From Hydrogenophaga sp. (GTDB lineage: Bacteria; Pseudomonadota; Gammaproteobacteria; Burkholderiales; Burkholderiaceae_C), in the NCBI GenBank assembly GCA_030653975.1, contig JAURYH010000053.1, positions 1 through 64,000 of the forward strand: 64,000 nt of DNA, read 5' to 3'. Positions within the stretch are counted from its first letter, which is position 1, and every line of letters starts with the position of its first letter. A model generated the notes under the pieces. That model saw only the letters and a list, made by a program, of their open reading frames with translations. It was not told where the DNA came from and did not search any database. Shown here one piece after another: positions 25,544 through 33,587 of this stretch. Position numbers and translations under genes: made by a program.

Positions 25544-26338
25544 ATGAATGAAACCCTCAGCGGCGCCAGCCGTGTCCACTTCATCGTCGGCGACCCGATC
25601 GCCCAGGTGAAATCCCCGGCCGGCGTGACGCAGGCCTTTGCCGACCACGGCCGCAACGCCATCTGCGTGCCGGCCCATGTGTCACCCGCCCACCTGGCGG
25701 ACTGGGTGCGCGGCGCCTCGCTGGCGCAGAACGTGGACGGCATCATCGTGACCGTGCCGCACAAGTTCGCCTGCACCGATCTCTGTGCCTCCACCTCCGA
25801 ACGCGCGGCCTTCCTGCACACCGTCAACACCATGCGCCGCAATACCGACGGCAGCTGGCACGGCGACATGTTCGACGGCCTGGGCTTCGTGACCGCCATG
25901 CAGGACAACGGCTGCCAGCCCGTAGGCCAGAAGGCCTTGCTGGTGGGCGCGGGCGGCGCCGGCTCGGCGATTGCGCACGCGCTGGTGATGGCGGGCGTGA
26001 GCACACTCGCCATCTTCGACCCGGACGAACAGCGCCGCACCGGCCTGGTGGACCGCCTGGCCGGCCTGAAGCGGTGCCCTGTGGCACACGGCAGCGCCGA
26101 CCCGACGGGCTTTGACATCGTGATCAACGCCACGCCGGTGGGCATGAAAGAGAGCGACCCGTACCCGCTGGACGTGAACCAGCTCCGCGCCGGCATGTTC
26201 TGCGGCTGCGTGATCACCGCGCCGGCCATCACGCCCTTCATTGCGGCGGCGCGGGCCAAGGGCTGCGCCACGATGACCGGCGCCCACATGTTTGCGCGGG
26301 TCCGGGACTTGATGGTCGATTTCCTCCTGGGCAACTGA
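25544..26338 (+). CDS. shikimate dehydrogenase-like protein (paralogue 2)
   Basis: A 264-residue AroE-fold dehydrogenase. The catalytic Lys is in IVTVPHK (about residues 64-70), with Asn in HTVNTM and Asp in DMFDGLG. The Rossmann motif is ALLVGAGGAGSAIAHAL (about 130-146). The substrate motif reads QVKSP rather than HSKSP: the first of the two carboxylate-binding serines of AroE is Val. It should oxidise a related cyclic hydroxy compound rather than serve aromatic amino-acid synthesis. The ribosome site is ggaga. It is first of two genes (FAD oxidoreductase next, 2-base gap), divergent from the IclR operon. Confidence 0.88.
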   Translation: MNETLSGASRVHFIVGDPIAQVKSPAGVTQAFADHGRNAICVPAHVSPAHLADWVRGASLAQNVDGIIVTVPHKFACTDLCASTSERAAFLHTVNTMRRNTDGSWHGDMFDGLGFVTAMQDNGCQPVGQKALLVGAGGAGSAIAHALVMAGVSTLAIFDPDEQRRTGLVDRLAGLKRCPVAHGSADPTGFDIVINATPVGMKESDPYPLDVNQLRAGMFCGCVITAPAITPFIAAARAKGCATMTGAHMFARVRDLMVDFLLGN

Positions 26339-26340
26339 AC

Positions 26341-28062
26341 ATGCAAGTCCTGAACTCGCTGAGCCAGATGCCTGCTGAAGGCGCCGCCTTCGACCTGGTC
26401 GTGATCGGTGCCGGTGGTGCCGGCATGGCGGCCGCGCTGTTTGCGGCCATCGACGGCAAAAAAGTGCTGCTGGTCGAGCGCACCGGGTTCGTGGGTGGCA
26501 CGACGGCCTGGTCGGCCGGCACCACCTGGGTCCCGGGCACGCACCACGCGGCCCAGGTGAACCCCGGCGACACACTGGCCGACGCGGCGCGCTACCTCAC
26601 CAACGCCATCGGCGAGCGCACGCCGGCCGAGCTGCGGCAGACCTTCCTGGACAACGGACCCGAAGCCATCCGCCACATCGAGACGCGCTCCGATGTGCAG
26701 TTCCGCCCCTACCCGAAACACCCGGACTACATCTCCGATCTGGGGGGCTCGACCCTGAGCGGTCGCGCACTGGAGCCGCTGCCGTTTGACGGTCGCCTGC
26801 TCGGGGATCTGTTCAAACTCGTGCGCCCACCGATCCCCGAGTTCACCGTGCTCGGCGGCATGATGGTCGACCGCACCGACATCAACCACCTGCTGGCGCT
26901 CACGACGTCGTTCGCTTCGTTCAAACACGCGCTCAGGATCATCGGGCGGCACGCGTCGGACCGTCTGAGCCACCCGCGCGGCACCCGCCTGGTGATGGGC
27001 AACGCGCTCGTGGCGCGCCTGCTGTATTCGTTGTCGAAGCAGGCCAACGTGACGCTCGCGCTCAACACCTCGGTCGATCAGTTCGGCCGCGGGGCCAGCG
27101 GTGTCGAATCGCTCGAACTGGCGCAAGGCAGCGAGCGCCGCACGGTGCGCGTGCGCGGCGGCGTGGTGCTGGCCAGCGGCGGCTTCAACCGCCACCCCGA
27201 TCTGCGCCAGGCGATGCTGCCCGGGGCCGACATCGGCTGGTGCCCGGCCGCGCCCGGCCACACCGGCGAGGCGCATGCGCTCGCACAGGGATTGGGCGCG
27301 GTCTATGGTCAGGGCGGCCTGTCCAACGCCTTCTGGGCGCCGGTGTCCTTGCGCCAGCGCGCCGACGGCAGCACGGCGGCGTTCCCGCACTTCGTGATGG
27401 ACCGCGCCAAGCCCGGCATGCTCACGGTCAACCAGGCGGGTGAACGCTTCGTCAACGAAAGCACCTCCTACCACCTGTTCGGCATGGCGATGTGGAGCGC
27501 CCGCAGCGTGCCGGCGTTCCTGGTCTGCGATACCGATGCGCTGCGGCGGTACGGCCTCGGCATGGTGCGGCCTGGCGCGAGCGCCAAAGACATGGCGCCG
27601 TTCCTGGCCGACGGTTACCTGACCCGGGGCGCCACCCTCGACGAACTGGCCCGCAAGCTCGGCATCAACGCCGCCGGACTCCAGGCCAGCGTGCAGAAGA
27701 TCAACCGCTACGCACAGACGGGGGTGGACCCGGACTTCCAGCGCGGCGTCACCGCCTACCAGCAGAACATCGGCGATGCCACCGCCAGCGGCAAGAACCC
27801 CAACCTGGGGCCGTTGCAGACAGCACCGTATTACGCCGTGAAACTGTATCCCGGCGATATCGGTGCGGTCACGGGTTTTGCGACCGATGTGCACGCCCGC
27901 GTGCTCGACGCCAGCGGCCAGCCGATTCCCGGCCTGTACGCCGTGGGGAACGACATGCATTCCATCATGGGCGGCGTGTACACGGCGCCCGGCATCACCA
28001 TCGGCCCGGGCCTGGTGTTTGCCCGCATCGCGACCCGTCACGCGGCGGCACGCGCGGCCTGA
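26341..28062 (+). CDS. FAD-dependent oxidoreductase, fumarate reductase / 3-ketosteroid delta-1-dehydrogenase type (copy 2)
   Basis: A 573-residue FAD_binding_2 flavoprotein, paralogous to copies 1 and 3 in the window. The FAD motif LVVIGAGGAGMAAALFAA starts about residue 19, followed by FVGGTTAWSAGTTWVP. Near the end GLYAVGNDMHSIMGGVYTAPGITIGP keeps the Tyr and the Gly four residues later. The usual Pro after Tyr is Thr here, which may mark a different substrate. The start is two bases after the shikimate-dehydrogenase-like gene, so the two enzymes probably act in sequence: alcohol to ketone, then ring desaturation. That order is inference. Confidence 0.88.
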   Translation: MQVLNSLSQMPAEGAAFDLVVIGAGGAGMAAALFAAIDGKKVLLVERTGFVGGTTAWSAGTTWVPGTHHAAQVNPGDTLADAARYLTNAIGERTPAELRQTFLDNGPEAIRHIETRSDVQFRPYPKHPDYISDLGGSTLSGRALEPLPFDGRLLGDLFKLVRPPIPEFTVLGGMMVDRTDINHLLALTTSFASFKHALRIIGRHASDRLSHPRGTRLVMGNALVARLLYSLSKQANVTLALNTSVDQFGRGASGVESLELAQGSERRTVRVRGGVVLASGGFNRHPDLRQAMLPGADIGWCPAAPGHTGEAHALAQGLGAVYGQGGLSNAFWAPVSLRQRADGSTAAFPHFVMDRAKPGMLTVNQAGERFVNESTSYHLFGMAMWSARSVPAFLVCDTDALRRYGLGMVRPGASAKDMAPFLADGYLTRGATLDELARKLGINAAGLQASVQKINRYAQTGVDPDFQRGVTAYQQNIGDATASGKNPNLGPLQTAPYYAVKLYPGDIGAVTGFATDVHARVLDASGQPIPGLYAVGNDMHSIMGGVYTAPGITIGPGLVFARIATRHAAARAA

Positions 28063-28461
28063 GCCGGGTGAAAAAAGATGCATGAAAAGCTCAGTCAGGT
28101 GCAGGATTCGTCTGGTTTTTTCCCTGTCGCGCTCGGCAGAATGGGCGACCGTCCGACGGCGTTCGCCGGGGTGCCGTGGAGCCCGTTCCCGGATCGGTGG
28201 AAGCCGCCCGGTGCGGGTCATCGTTTATCAGGACAAACCCTGAAGTCGTTCGATGATCGATCATTGCTGGTTGTTCATCGAACAGGGTCTGCCCCAAATT
28301 CGTGGACCGGCGTGGCGGCCGGTCCTACATTGAAGACCTTCGATGCGCCGGCCGCAGCCCGCCTGTGGACACCGTCGGGGGTTATTCAGACAGCGTGTGT
28401 GTAACCCATGAGTCCGGGTCCCAGGGCTTGATTTTTTTCCCCAACAGAAGGAGACAGTGAG
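28063..28461. other. 399-base intergenic region upstream of TTT transporter operon
   Basis: No credible gene is seen. It holds the inverted repeat at 28248-28283, a second stem (ggaccggc 28304-28311 / gccggtcc 28318-28325) and a strong ribosome site (aaggaga) before the transporter gene. The promoter of the transporter operon is expected here. Confidence 0.6.
28248..28283. promoter_or_regulatory. inverted repeat, candidate operator of TTT transporter operon
   Basis: Perfect 9-base arms gttcgatga (28248-28256) and tcatcgaac (28275-28283) with an 18-base spacer. The left part GTTCGATGATCGATC also resembles the IclR-type box at 25452 (same GTTC.AT..T.GA.C pattern) and shares TGATCGATCAT with the repeat at 13320-13355. 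A common regulator for these sites is possible but not shown. Confidence 0.45.
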
Positions 28462-29475
28462 ATGAACCCAACCAAACGCCACTTCCTGGGTGCTGCCGTG
28501 GCAGCCCTGGCCACCGTGGGCTTCACCGGCCTGGCACAGGCCCAGAACTACCCCGAGCGCGACGTCACCGCCGTGATCCAGTGGGGCGCCGGCGGCGGCA
28601 CCGACGTGGCCATGCGTGGCTACGCCCCGTATGCCGAAGAAGCGCTGGGCAAGAAAATCATCCTGCAGAACAAGCCCGGTGCCTCCGGTGCCATCGGCGC
28701 CAACTTCGTGCTGCAGCAGCCGTCCGATGGCTACACCATCCTCATGGGCGCCGAGCCGCAGGCCCTGTTCCGCGTGATGAAGATGGCCGAGTTCGACTAC
28801 GACCAGTTCTACCCCATCAACATCGCCGCCATCGCCAACTCCATCCTGCTCGTGGCCAGGCCCGATGCGCCGTGGAACACCATGCAGGACGTGCTGAGCC
28901 ATGTGCAGGCCAACCCCAGGAAGGTCAAGCAGTACATCGCCGGTCAGGGCACCGTGCCCTACACCGTCAACACCATGGTGAGCAGCCTGACCAAGTTCGA
29001 AACCATCCTGGTGCCGTTTGACGGCGACGGCCCGGCCATCGCCGCGCTGCAGGGCGGCCACCTGGACATCGGTTTCATCGCTTCGGGCGCCGCCATCGAG
29101 CACATCAAGGCCGGCCGCCTCAAGGCGCTGGGCGTGCTGGACAACAAGCCCTTCCAGGGCATTGCACCCATGACCGATGCACCGTCGCTCAAGGCGCTGC
29201 CGAAGTACCTGCCCTGGGGCTCGTGGTATGGCGTCTTCGTGAAGAAAGACACCCCTGAACCGGTCAAGGCCAAGCTGGTGGCCGCCTTCAAGAAGGCCGG
29301 TGACAACCCGCAGTACCGCAAGCTGATGGAAGACCGCGGCACCACCATGCTGAACATCAGCGGCGTCGAAGCCGAGAAGTTCATCAAGAAGTGGCAGTCC
29401 ACCACCGCCTGGCTGTACCAGGACTCGGGCACCGCCAAGGTCGATCCGGCCACGCTCGGCATCGCAAAGCCCTGA
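28462..29475 (+). CDS. tctC: tripartite tricarboxylate transporter substrate-binding protein (Bug family)
   Basis: A 337-residue periplasmic binding protein of the Bug/TctC family. The signal peptide ends near AQAQ-NYPERDV (about residues 25-28). Typical family segments are GGGTDVAMRGYAPYAEEALGKKIILQNKPGASGAIGANFV (about 43-82, containing the carboxylate-binding loop) and YTILMG. The strong ribosome site aaggaga precedes the ATG. It is followed by TctB and TctA genes, forming a complete import system for a carboxylate, placed in the catabolic island and next to an AraC regulator. Confidence 0.94.
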   Translation: MNPTKRHFLGAAVAALATVGFTGLAQAQNYPERDVTAVIQWGAGGGTDVAMRGYAPYAEEALGKKIILQNKPGASGAIGANFVLQQPSDGYTILMGAEPQALFRVMKMAEFDYDQFYPINIAAIANSILLVARPDAPWNTMQDVLSHVQANPRKVKQYIAGQGTVPYTVNTMVSSLTKFETILVPFDGDGPAIAALQGGHLDIGFIASGAAIEHIKAGRLKALGVLDNKPFQGIAPMTDAPSLKALPKYLPWGSWYGVFVKKDTPEPVKAKLVAAFKKAGDNPQYRKLMEDRGTTMLNISGVEAEKFIKKWQSTTAWLYQDSGTAKVDPATLGIAKP

Positions 29476-29555
29476 CCCCTGCCGCGCTGCTCGCGACCCC
29501 CCAGGGGGCGGCACTGGCCGTCCGGCAAAGCCGGCCCGGCGGTGCCCTGGGGGTG
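29476..29555. repeat. family A palindromic repeat (copy 4)
   Basis: Begins directly after the tctC-like stop codon and matches the family A consensus (cgctgctcgcga, ccccccaggggg, cggcactggccgtccggcaaagccggcccggcggtgccctggggg). It has the same orientation as copies 1 and 3. It sits within the transporter operon, between binding-protein and membrane-protein genes. Confidence 0.8.
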
Positions 29556-29563
29556 AGAGAAGC

Positions 29564-29597
29564 GCCCCTTCCTCCGGGAAGGGGGCATCTGCTTTTT
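29564..29597 (+). terminator. possible attenuator hairpin between tctC and tctB
   Basis: Stem gccccttcc (29564-29572) / ggaagggggc (29577-29586, one bulged G), then five T residues at 29593-29597 after a six-base gap. It directly follows the family A repeat. Its position would lower expression of the membrane subunits relative to the abundant binding protein, as is common in transporter operons. Confidence 0.45.
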
Positions 29598-29617
29598 CCA
29601 ACTTTAGGAGACCCTCC

Positions 29618-30127
29618 ATGCACACCAGTCATCCGCGGCTGGCCGGCGAGCTGACCTTCATGGTGCTGCTGGTCCTGGTCAGTGTTTTCCTGCTGTGGAC
29701 GTCTTACGAGATATCCAGTTTCGACTCGCTGGCCGCGCCGGGCAGCTTTCCCATGGTCTGCGCGGCCGCCATGCTGGTCACCGGCCTGATCAACGCCGTC
29801 AAGACCGCGCGCGCCAAGCTCAACCTGGAGAACGGTGAGACCTGGCTGCAGCAGTTCGGGCGCAAGGTCACGCCGGTGCAGCTGATCGCTTTCAGTGTGC
29901 TGATCTTCCTGTACATGATGGGCATGGAAGTCATCGGTTTCCTGCTGGCTTCCTACATCTTTCTGGCGCTCTCCATGTACCTGCTGGGCAGCCGCCGCGT
30001 GGGGCTCAACCTGCTGATCAGCCTGCTGGTGCTGGCGGCCATCTTCATCGTTTTCCGCGCCGCCTTTTCGGTGGTGCTGCCCGCCGGCAGCCTGGTCGGC
30101 CCCTACCTGCCGGAGTTCCTGAAATGA
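29618..30127 (+). CDS. tctB: tripartite tricarboxylate transporter small membrane subunit (TctB)
   Basis: A 169-residue membrane protein with four predicted helices (about residues 11-31, 41-62, 85-106 and 112-150 with a break). Length, topology and position between TctC- and TctA-type genes identify TctB. The ribosome site taggaga is well spaced. Its stop overlaps the tctA start (ATGA), so translation is coupled. Sequence is poorly conserved in this family, so the call leans on context. Confidence 0.9.
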   Translation: MHTSHPRLAGELTFMVLLVLVSVFLLWTSYEISSFDSLAAPGSFPMVCAAAMLVTGLINAVKTARAKLNLENGETWLQQFGRKVTPVQLIAFSVLIFLYMMGMEVIGFLLASYIFLALSMYLLGSRRVGLNLLISLLVLAAIFIVFRAAFSVVLPAGSLVGPYLPEFLK

Positions 30128-31632
30128 CCGAAGCACTGGGCTATTTCCTGTCGTCCTGGCTGGACTGGCAGATGCTGCTGCTGACCGCAGCGGGCACCCT
30201 GGCCGGCATCTACATCGGTGCCATTCCCGGCCTGTCGGTGACGATGGCCGTGTCCATCCTGATCTCGTTCACCTTCAAGTGGGACGTGCACCACGCGCTG
30301 GCCCTCATCTCGGGCATCTACCTCGGCGGTGTGTACGGTGGCTCGCGCAGCGCCATCCTGCTCAACATTCCCGGCGCACCGGCGGCCATTGCCACGGCGC
30401 TCGACGGCTATCCGCTGGCCAAACGCGGTGAGGCCGGACAGGCCATCGGCCTGACCACCGTGGTCTCGGTGTACGGCGGCTTCATCGGCATCCTGGTGCT
30501 GGCCCTGGCGGCGCCCGCGGTGTCCACCCTGGCGCTGAAGTTCGGCCCGCGCGAGTACCTGCTGCTGGCGATCTGGGGCATCCTGCTGGTGGGCAGCCTC
30601 TCGGGCGAATCGCTCTCCAAGGGCATCTTTGCCGGCGCCCTGGGCGCGCTGATTTCCTGTGTCGGCCTCGACCCGATGACGGGTGAGCAGCGCCTCACCT
30701 TCGGCAGCCTGCAGATGTCGGCCGGCATTTCCTACATCGCCGCCATGATCGGTTTCTTCGGCGTGGCCGAGGTCATCGCGCAGCTGCACGAGCTCAAGAT
30801 CAAGGCGGTCAAACAGAACGTGAGCAAGATCATCCCGTCGTGGGCGCTGGTGCGCAAACACCTGCCGCTGGCCACGCGAACCTCCGCCATCGGTGTGGTG
30901 GTGGGCGCTTTGCCTGGCGCGGGCGGTGACATCGCTTCGCTCATGGCCTACGACCACGCCAAACGTTCGGTGAAGAACCCGTCGCGCCCGTTCGGCACCG
31001 GTGCCTACGAAGGCCTGGTGGCGCCCGAGTCGGCCAACAACGCCTCGGTGGGCGGGGCTTACGTGCCCATGCTCACGCTGGGCATTCCCGGTGACGCGGT
31101 CACCGCCGTGATCATCGGTGCGCTCTACATCCACGGCCTCAAGCCTGGCCCGATGCTGATGACCGAAACGCCCGACCTGTTCTGGTTCATCGTCGGCTCG
31201 CTCACGCTGGCCAACTGTTTCCTGCTGTTCTTCGGCCTGACCGGTATCAAGATCTTCGCCAAGCTGGTCGAGACGCCCAAGCCGGTGCTGCTGCCGCTGA
31301 TCCTGGTGCTTTCCGCCGTGGGTGCGTACTCGATCAACAACAACCCGGTGGACGTGTACTGGATGCTGGGCTTCGGCCTGCTGGGCTACTTCCTCAAGAT
31401 GTACGGCTTCCAGGTCGGACCTGTGATCCTGGGCATGATCCTCGGGCCGCTGATGGACCGCAGCTACCGCCAGGCGATGTTGTCCACCGGCGAAGACGTG
31501 GGCCTGTTCTTCACCGAGTTTTTCACCACGCCGCTGTCGGCCATCATCCTGGCGGCGCTGGCCTTCACCATCATCAGCCAGACCGGGCCTTACCAGCGCT
31601 GGAGAAACAAGGGCACTGCCAAGGCGGCCTGA
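30124..31632 (+). CDS. tctA: tripartite tricarboxylate transporter large membrane subunit (TctA)
   Basis: A 502-residue protein with about twelve membrane helices. Highly conserved TctA signatures are GAIPGLSVTMAVSILISFTF (about residues 35-55), GIYLGGVYGGSRSAILLNIPG (about 70-90), VVGALPGAGGDIASLMAYDHAKR and APESANNASVGGAYVPMLTLGIPGDAVTAV. It is the transport channel of the carboxylate importer and uses an ion gradient. It is last in the operon and convergent with the AraC gene, 35 bases away; short tgaacac/gtgttca arms span both stop codons. Confidence 0.96.
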   Translation: MTEALGYFLSSWLDWQMLLLTAAGTLAGIYIGAIPGLSVTMAVSILISFTFKWDVHHALALISGIYLGGVYGGSRSAILLNIPGAPAAIATALDGYPLAKRGEAGQAIGLTTVVSVYGGFIGILVLALAAPAVSTLALKFGPREYLLLAIWGILLVGSLSGESLSKGIFAGALGALISCVGLDPMTGEQRLTFGSLQMSAGISYIAAMIGFFGVAEVIAQLHELKIKAVKQNVSKIIPSWALVRKHLPLATRTSAIGVVVGALPGAGGDIASLMAYDHAKRSVKNPSRPFGTGAYEGLVAPESANNASVGGAYVPMLTLGIPGDAVTAVIIGALYIHGLKPGPMLMTETPDLFWFIVGSLTLANCFLLFFGLTGIKIFAKLVETPKPVLLPLILVLSAVGAYSINNNPVDVYWMLGFGLLGYFLKMYGFQVGPVILGMILGPLMDRSYRQAMLSTGEDVGLFFTEFFTTPLSAIILAALAFTIISQTGPYQRWRNKGTAKAA

Positions 31633-31667
31633 ACACGCTGCCTCTCCGCGTCTGCCCAGGTGGGTGT

Positions 31668-32585
31668 TCAGTTCGGCGACGGCGCTCCGGCCAGCTGCGC
31701 CAGCGCCTGCGACCGGAACTCGCGCGGGCTCAGGCCGGTGTGGCGCTTGAAGAAGCGGCTGAAGTACGCGTCGTCTTCGAAGCCCAGCTCGCTTGCCAGC
31801 AGCTTCACGCTGCTCGAGGTGTAGACGAGGTCGCGTTGCGCCTCGTGCAGCAGCCGCGCGTTGATCACGTCCAGGCTCGACATGCCCAGCACCTCGCGGC
31901 AGATGCGCGAGAGCTGGCCAGCCGTGAGACCCATGGCGCCGGCGTAGTCCTGCACCGGCCAGTGGCGGCGGAAATGCTGGTCGAGCAGGGCCTTGAACTG
32001 CTCGATCTGCCGGTTCTTGCGCGAGCCCGGCGCGGGTTCGGCGCGTGTGCCGGCATCGGGTGCCCCGGCGATGCGCGCCACCTGCACCAGCAGCGCCGTC
32101 AGCAGCGACATGCCGGCGGCCGTCTGCCCGCTGGCGTGGATGCGCGATTCGCGCTCCAGCGCCAGGAACAGCGGCATCAGCGAATCCACGTGGCGGCTGT
32201 CGGCGGGCAGCGGAATCACGCGCGGCGTGCGGATCACCGCCAGCAGCTCGGGCATGAGCAGCGTGGCCATCGACTCCAGCACCTTCTGCGTGGCCGTGAC
32301 CACCGGCCCGTCCACCAGGGGCGAGAAACTGAAACCGTGCGCCGCCCCGGCCGGGATCACGATGAGGCAGGGCGCGTCGGCATGCATGCGGGCGTTGTTG
32401 ACCGTGACCTCGGCAAACCCCGCGCTCAGGTAGAGCAGCTGCACGAAGGCGTCGTGACGGTGCACCTGGATTTCCCACTGGTAGGGTTTGGAGCGCTGGG
32501 GTATCCATTCGAAATCGAAGGAGTTCGACCAGGCAGGCGAGGCCTGATCGCCGTACAGGTCGTAGTTCGGTATGGTTCTGGCCAT
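31668..32585 (-). CDS. AraC-family regulator (PobR/HpaA-like)
   Basis: A 305-residue AraC-type regulator. The N-terminal cupin-like effector domain (about residues 30-110) includes EIQVHRHDAFVQLLYLSAG and IVIPAGAAHGFSFS. The C-terminal pair of helix-turn-helix motifs is at about 200-300 (MGLTAGQLSRICREVLGMS, then LGFEDDAYFSRFFKRHTGLSPREFRS). This layout matches the PobR/HpaA group that senses hydroxylated aromatic acids. It is divergent from the SDR / FAD oxidoreductase / NIPSNAP genes and convergent with the transporter operon, so it probably activates one or both. Confidence 0.92.
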   Translation of the reverse strand: MARTIPNYDLYGDQASPAWSNSFDFEWIPQRSKPYQWEIQVHRHDAFVQLLYLSAGFAEVTVNNARMHADAPCLIVIPAGAAHGFSFSPLVDGPVVTATQKVLESMATLLMPELLAVIRTPRVIPLPADSRHVDSLMPLFLALERESRIHASGQTAAGMSLLTALLVQVARIAGAPDAGTRAEPAPGSRKNRQIEQFKALLDQHFRRHWPVQDYAGAMGLTAGQLSRICREVLGMSSLDVINARLLHEAQRDLVYTSSSVKLLASELGFEDDAYFSRFFKRHTGLSPREFRSQALAQLAGAPSPN

Positions 32586-32696
32586 GGGCCTTGTCTCCGG
32601 TGTTGTGCACGAATTGTCCTGTTACTGGCTGGAATCGTCAAACCCGCGCGCACCTCGGGCGGGAACAATGCAAGACCTCAGAACAAGGAGACAGAC

Positions 32697-33518
32697 ATGC
32701 CGGCATCTTCTTCCCCCGCCATGGGCCACTGGCTTGGCCTTGAAGGCCGGGTTTGCGCCGTCACCGGAGCGGCCAGCGGCATCGGCGCCTCGGTGGCGCG
32801 CCAGCTCGCCGCGGCTGGTGCCCGGGTGGCCCTGCTCGACCGCGACCTCGCTGGTGCCGAGCAACTGGTCACCGAACTCACCGCGTTGGGCGCACGCGCC
32901 CTGGCCGTGGGCTGCGACATTGCGAGCGAAGCGCAGACCCTCGCCGCTGCCGCACAGGTGCAGGCCGGGCTGGGCGACTGCGCCGCGCTGATCAACAACG
33001 CCGGCCTGCTGCGCCCGGGCAGTCTGGACAGCGTGAGCCTCGACGACTGGAACGCTGTGCTCGGCGTCAACCTCACCGGCTACCTGCTGTGCTCGCGTGC
33101 CTTCAAACCGCAACTGGCGCGCACGCGCGGCGCGCTGGTGCACGTGGCCTCCATCTCGGCCAACTTCCCGCAGAGCCACAGCGGTGCCTACAGCGCGGGC
33201 AAGGCCGGCGTGTTGCTGATGTCGCGCCAGATGGCGGTCGAGTGGGGCCCGCTGGGCATCCGCAGCAACGCGATCTGCCCCGGGATGATCCGCACCGCCT
33301 TGTCCGCCAGGTTCTACGAAGAGCCGGGTTTTGAAGAAAAGCGCGCCCAGGTCACCGCCAGCCGCCGCATCGGCGAGCCGCAGGACATCGCCGACGTGGC
33401 GCTGTTCCTCGCGAGCCCGCGCTCGGGTTACATGAATGGTGCCGAGCTGGCCGTCGATGGCGGCATGTCGTCCATGTTGATGGACATGGTGCCGCGCCCT
33501 GGCTACAACAAAACATGA
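32697..33518 (+). CDS. short-chain dehydrogenase/reductase (SDR)
   Basis: A 273-residue classical SDR. The cofactor motif is VTGAASGIGASVARQL (about residues 20-35), then LINNAGLL (about 97-104) and the catalytic Ser in VASISANFP with Tyr and Lys in YSAGK (about 163-167). The Gly-rich C-terminal part SGYMNGAELAVDGGMSS is complete. The start at 32697 follows the site aaggaga; longer in-frame readings cross the divergent AraC gene and are spurious. It likely oxidises a ring alcohol to a ketone, feeding the FAD oxidoreductase 69 bases downstream. Confidence 0.92.
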   Translation: MPASSSPAMGHWLGLEGRVCAVTGAASGIGASVARQLAAAGARVALLDRDLAGAEQLVTELTALGARALAVGCDIASEAQTLAAAAQVQAGLGDCAALINNAGLLRPGSLDSVSLDDWNAVLGVNLTGYLLCSRAFKPQLARTRGALVHVASISANFPQSHSGAYSAGKAGVLLMSRQMAVEWGPLGIRSNAICPGMIRTALSARFYEEPGFEEKRAQVTASRRIGEPQDIADVALFLASPRSGYMNGAELAVDGGMSSMLMDMVPRPGYNKT

Positions 33519-33587
33519 CCACCACGCTGGTCCCGGCGTGCGCTGCGCTGCGGCCCAACTTCCGCAACGAATGATTTGGAGACACGA

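Noticed and set aside
25432-28221. Minus-strand frame of about 929 codons opposite the AroE-like and FAD genes
   Set aside because: Antisense shadow: no family motifs, no ribosome site, and the plus-strand genes carry clear cofactor motifs.
28081-28404. Short frames in the gap before the transporter operon
   Set aside because: No ribosome site, no hydrophobic or motif pattern, and they overlap probable regulatory repeats.
31630-31670. tgaacac / gtgttca arms spanning the tctA and AraC stops as a terminator
   Set aside because: Only seven paired bases with a 27-base loop and no T-run; too weak to list.
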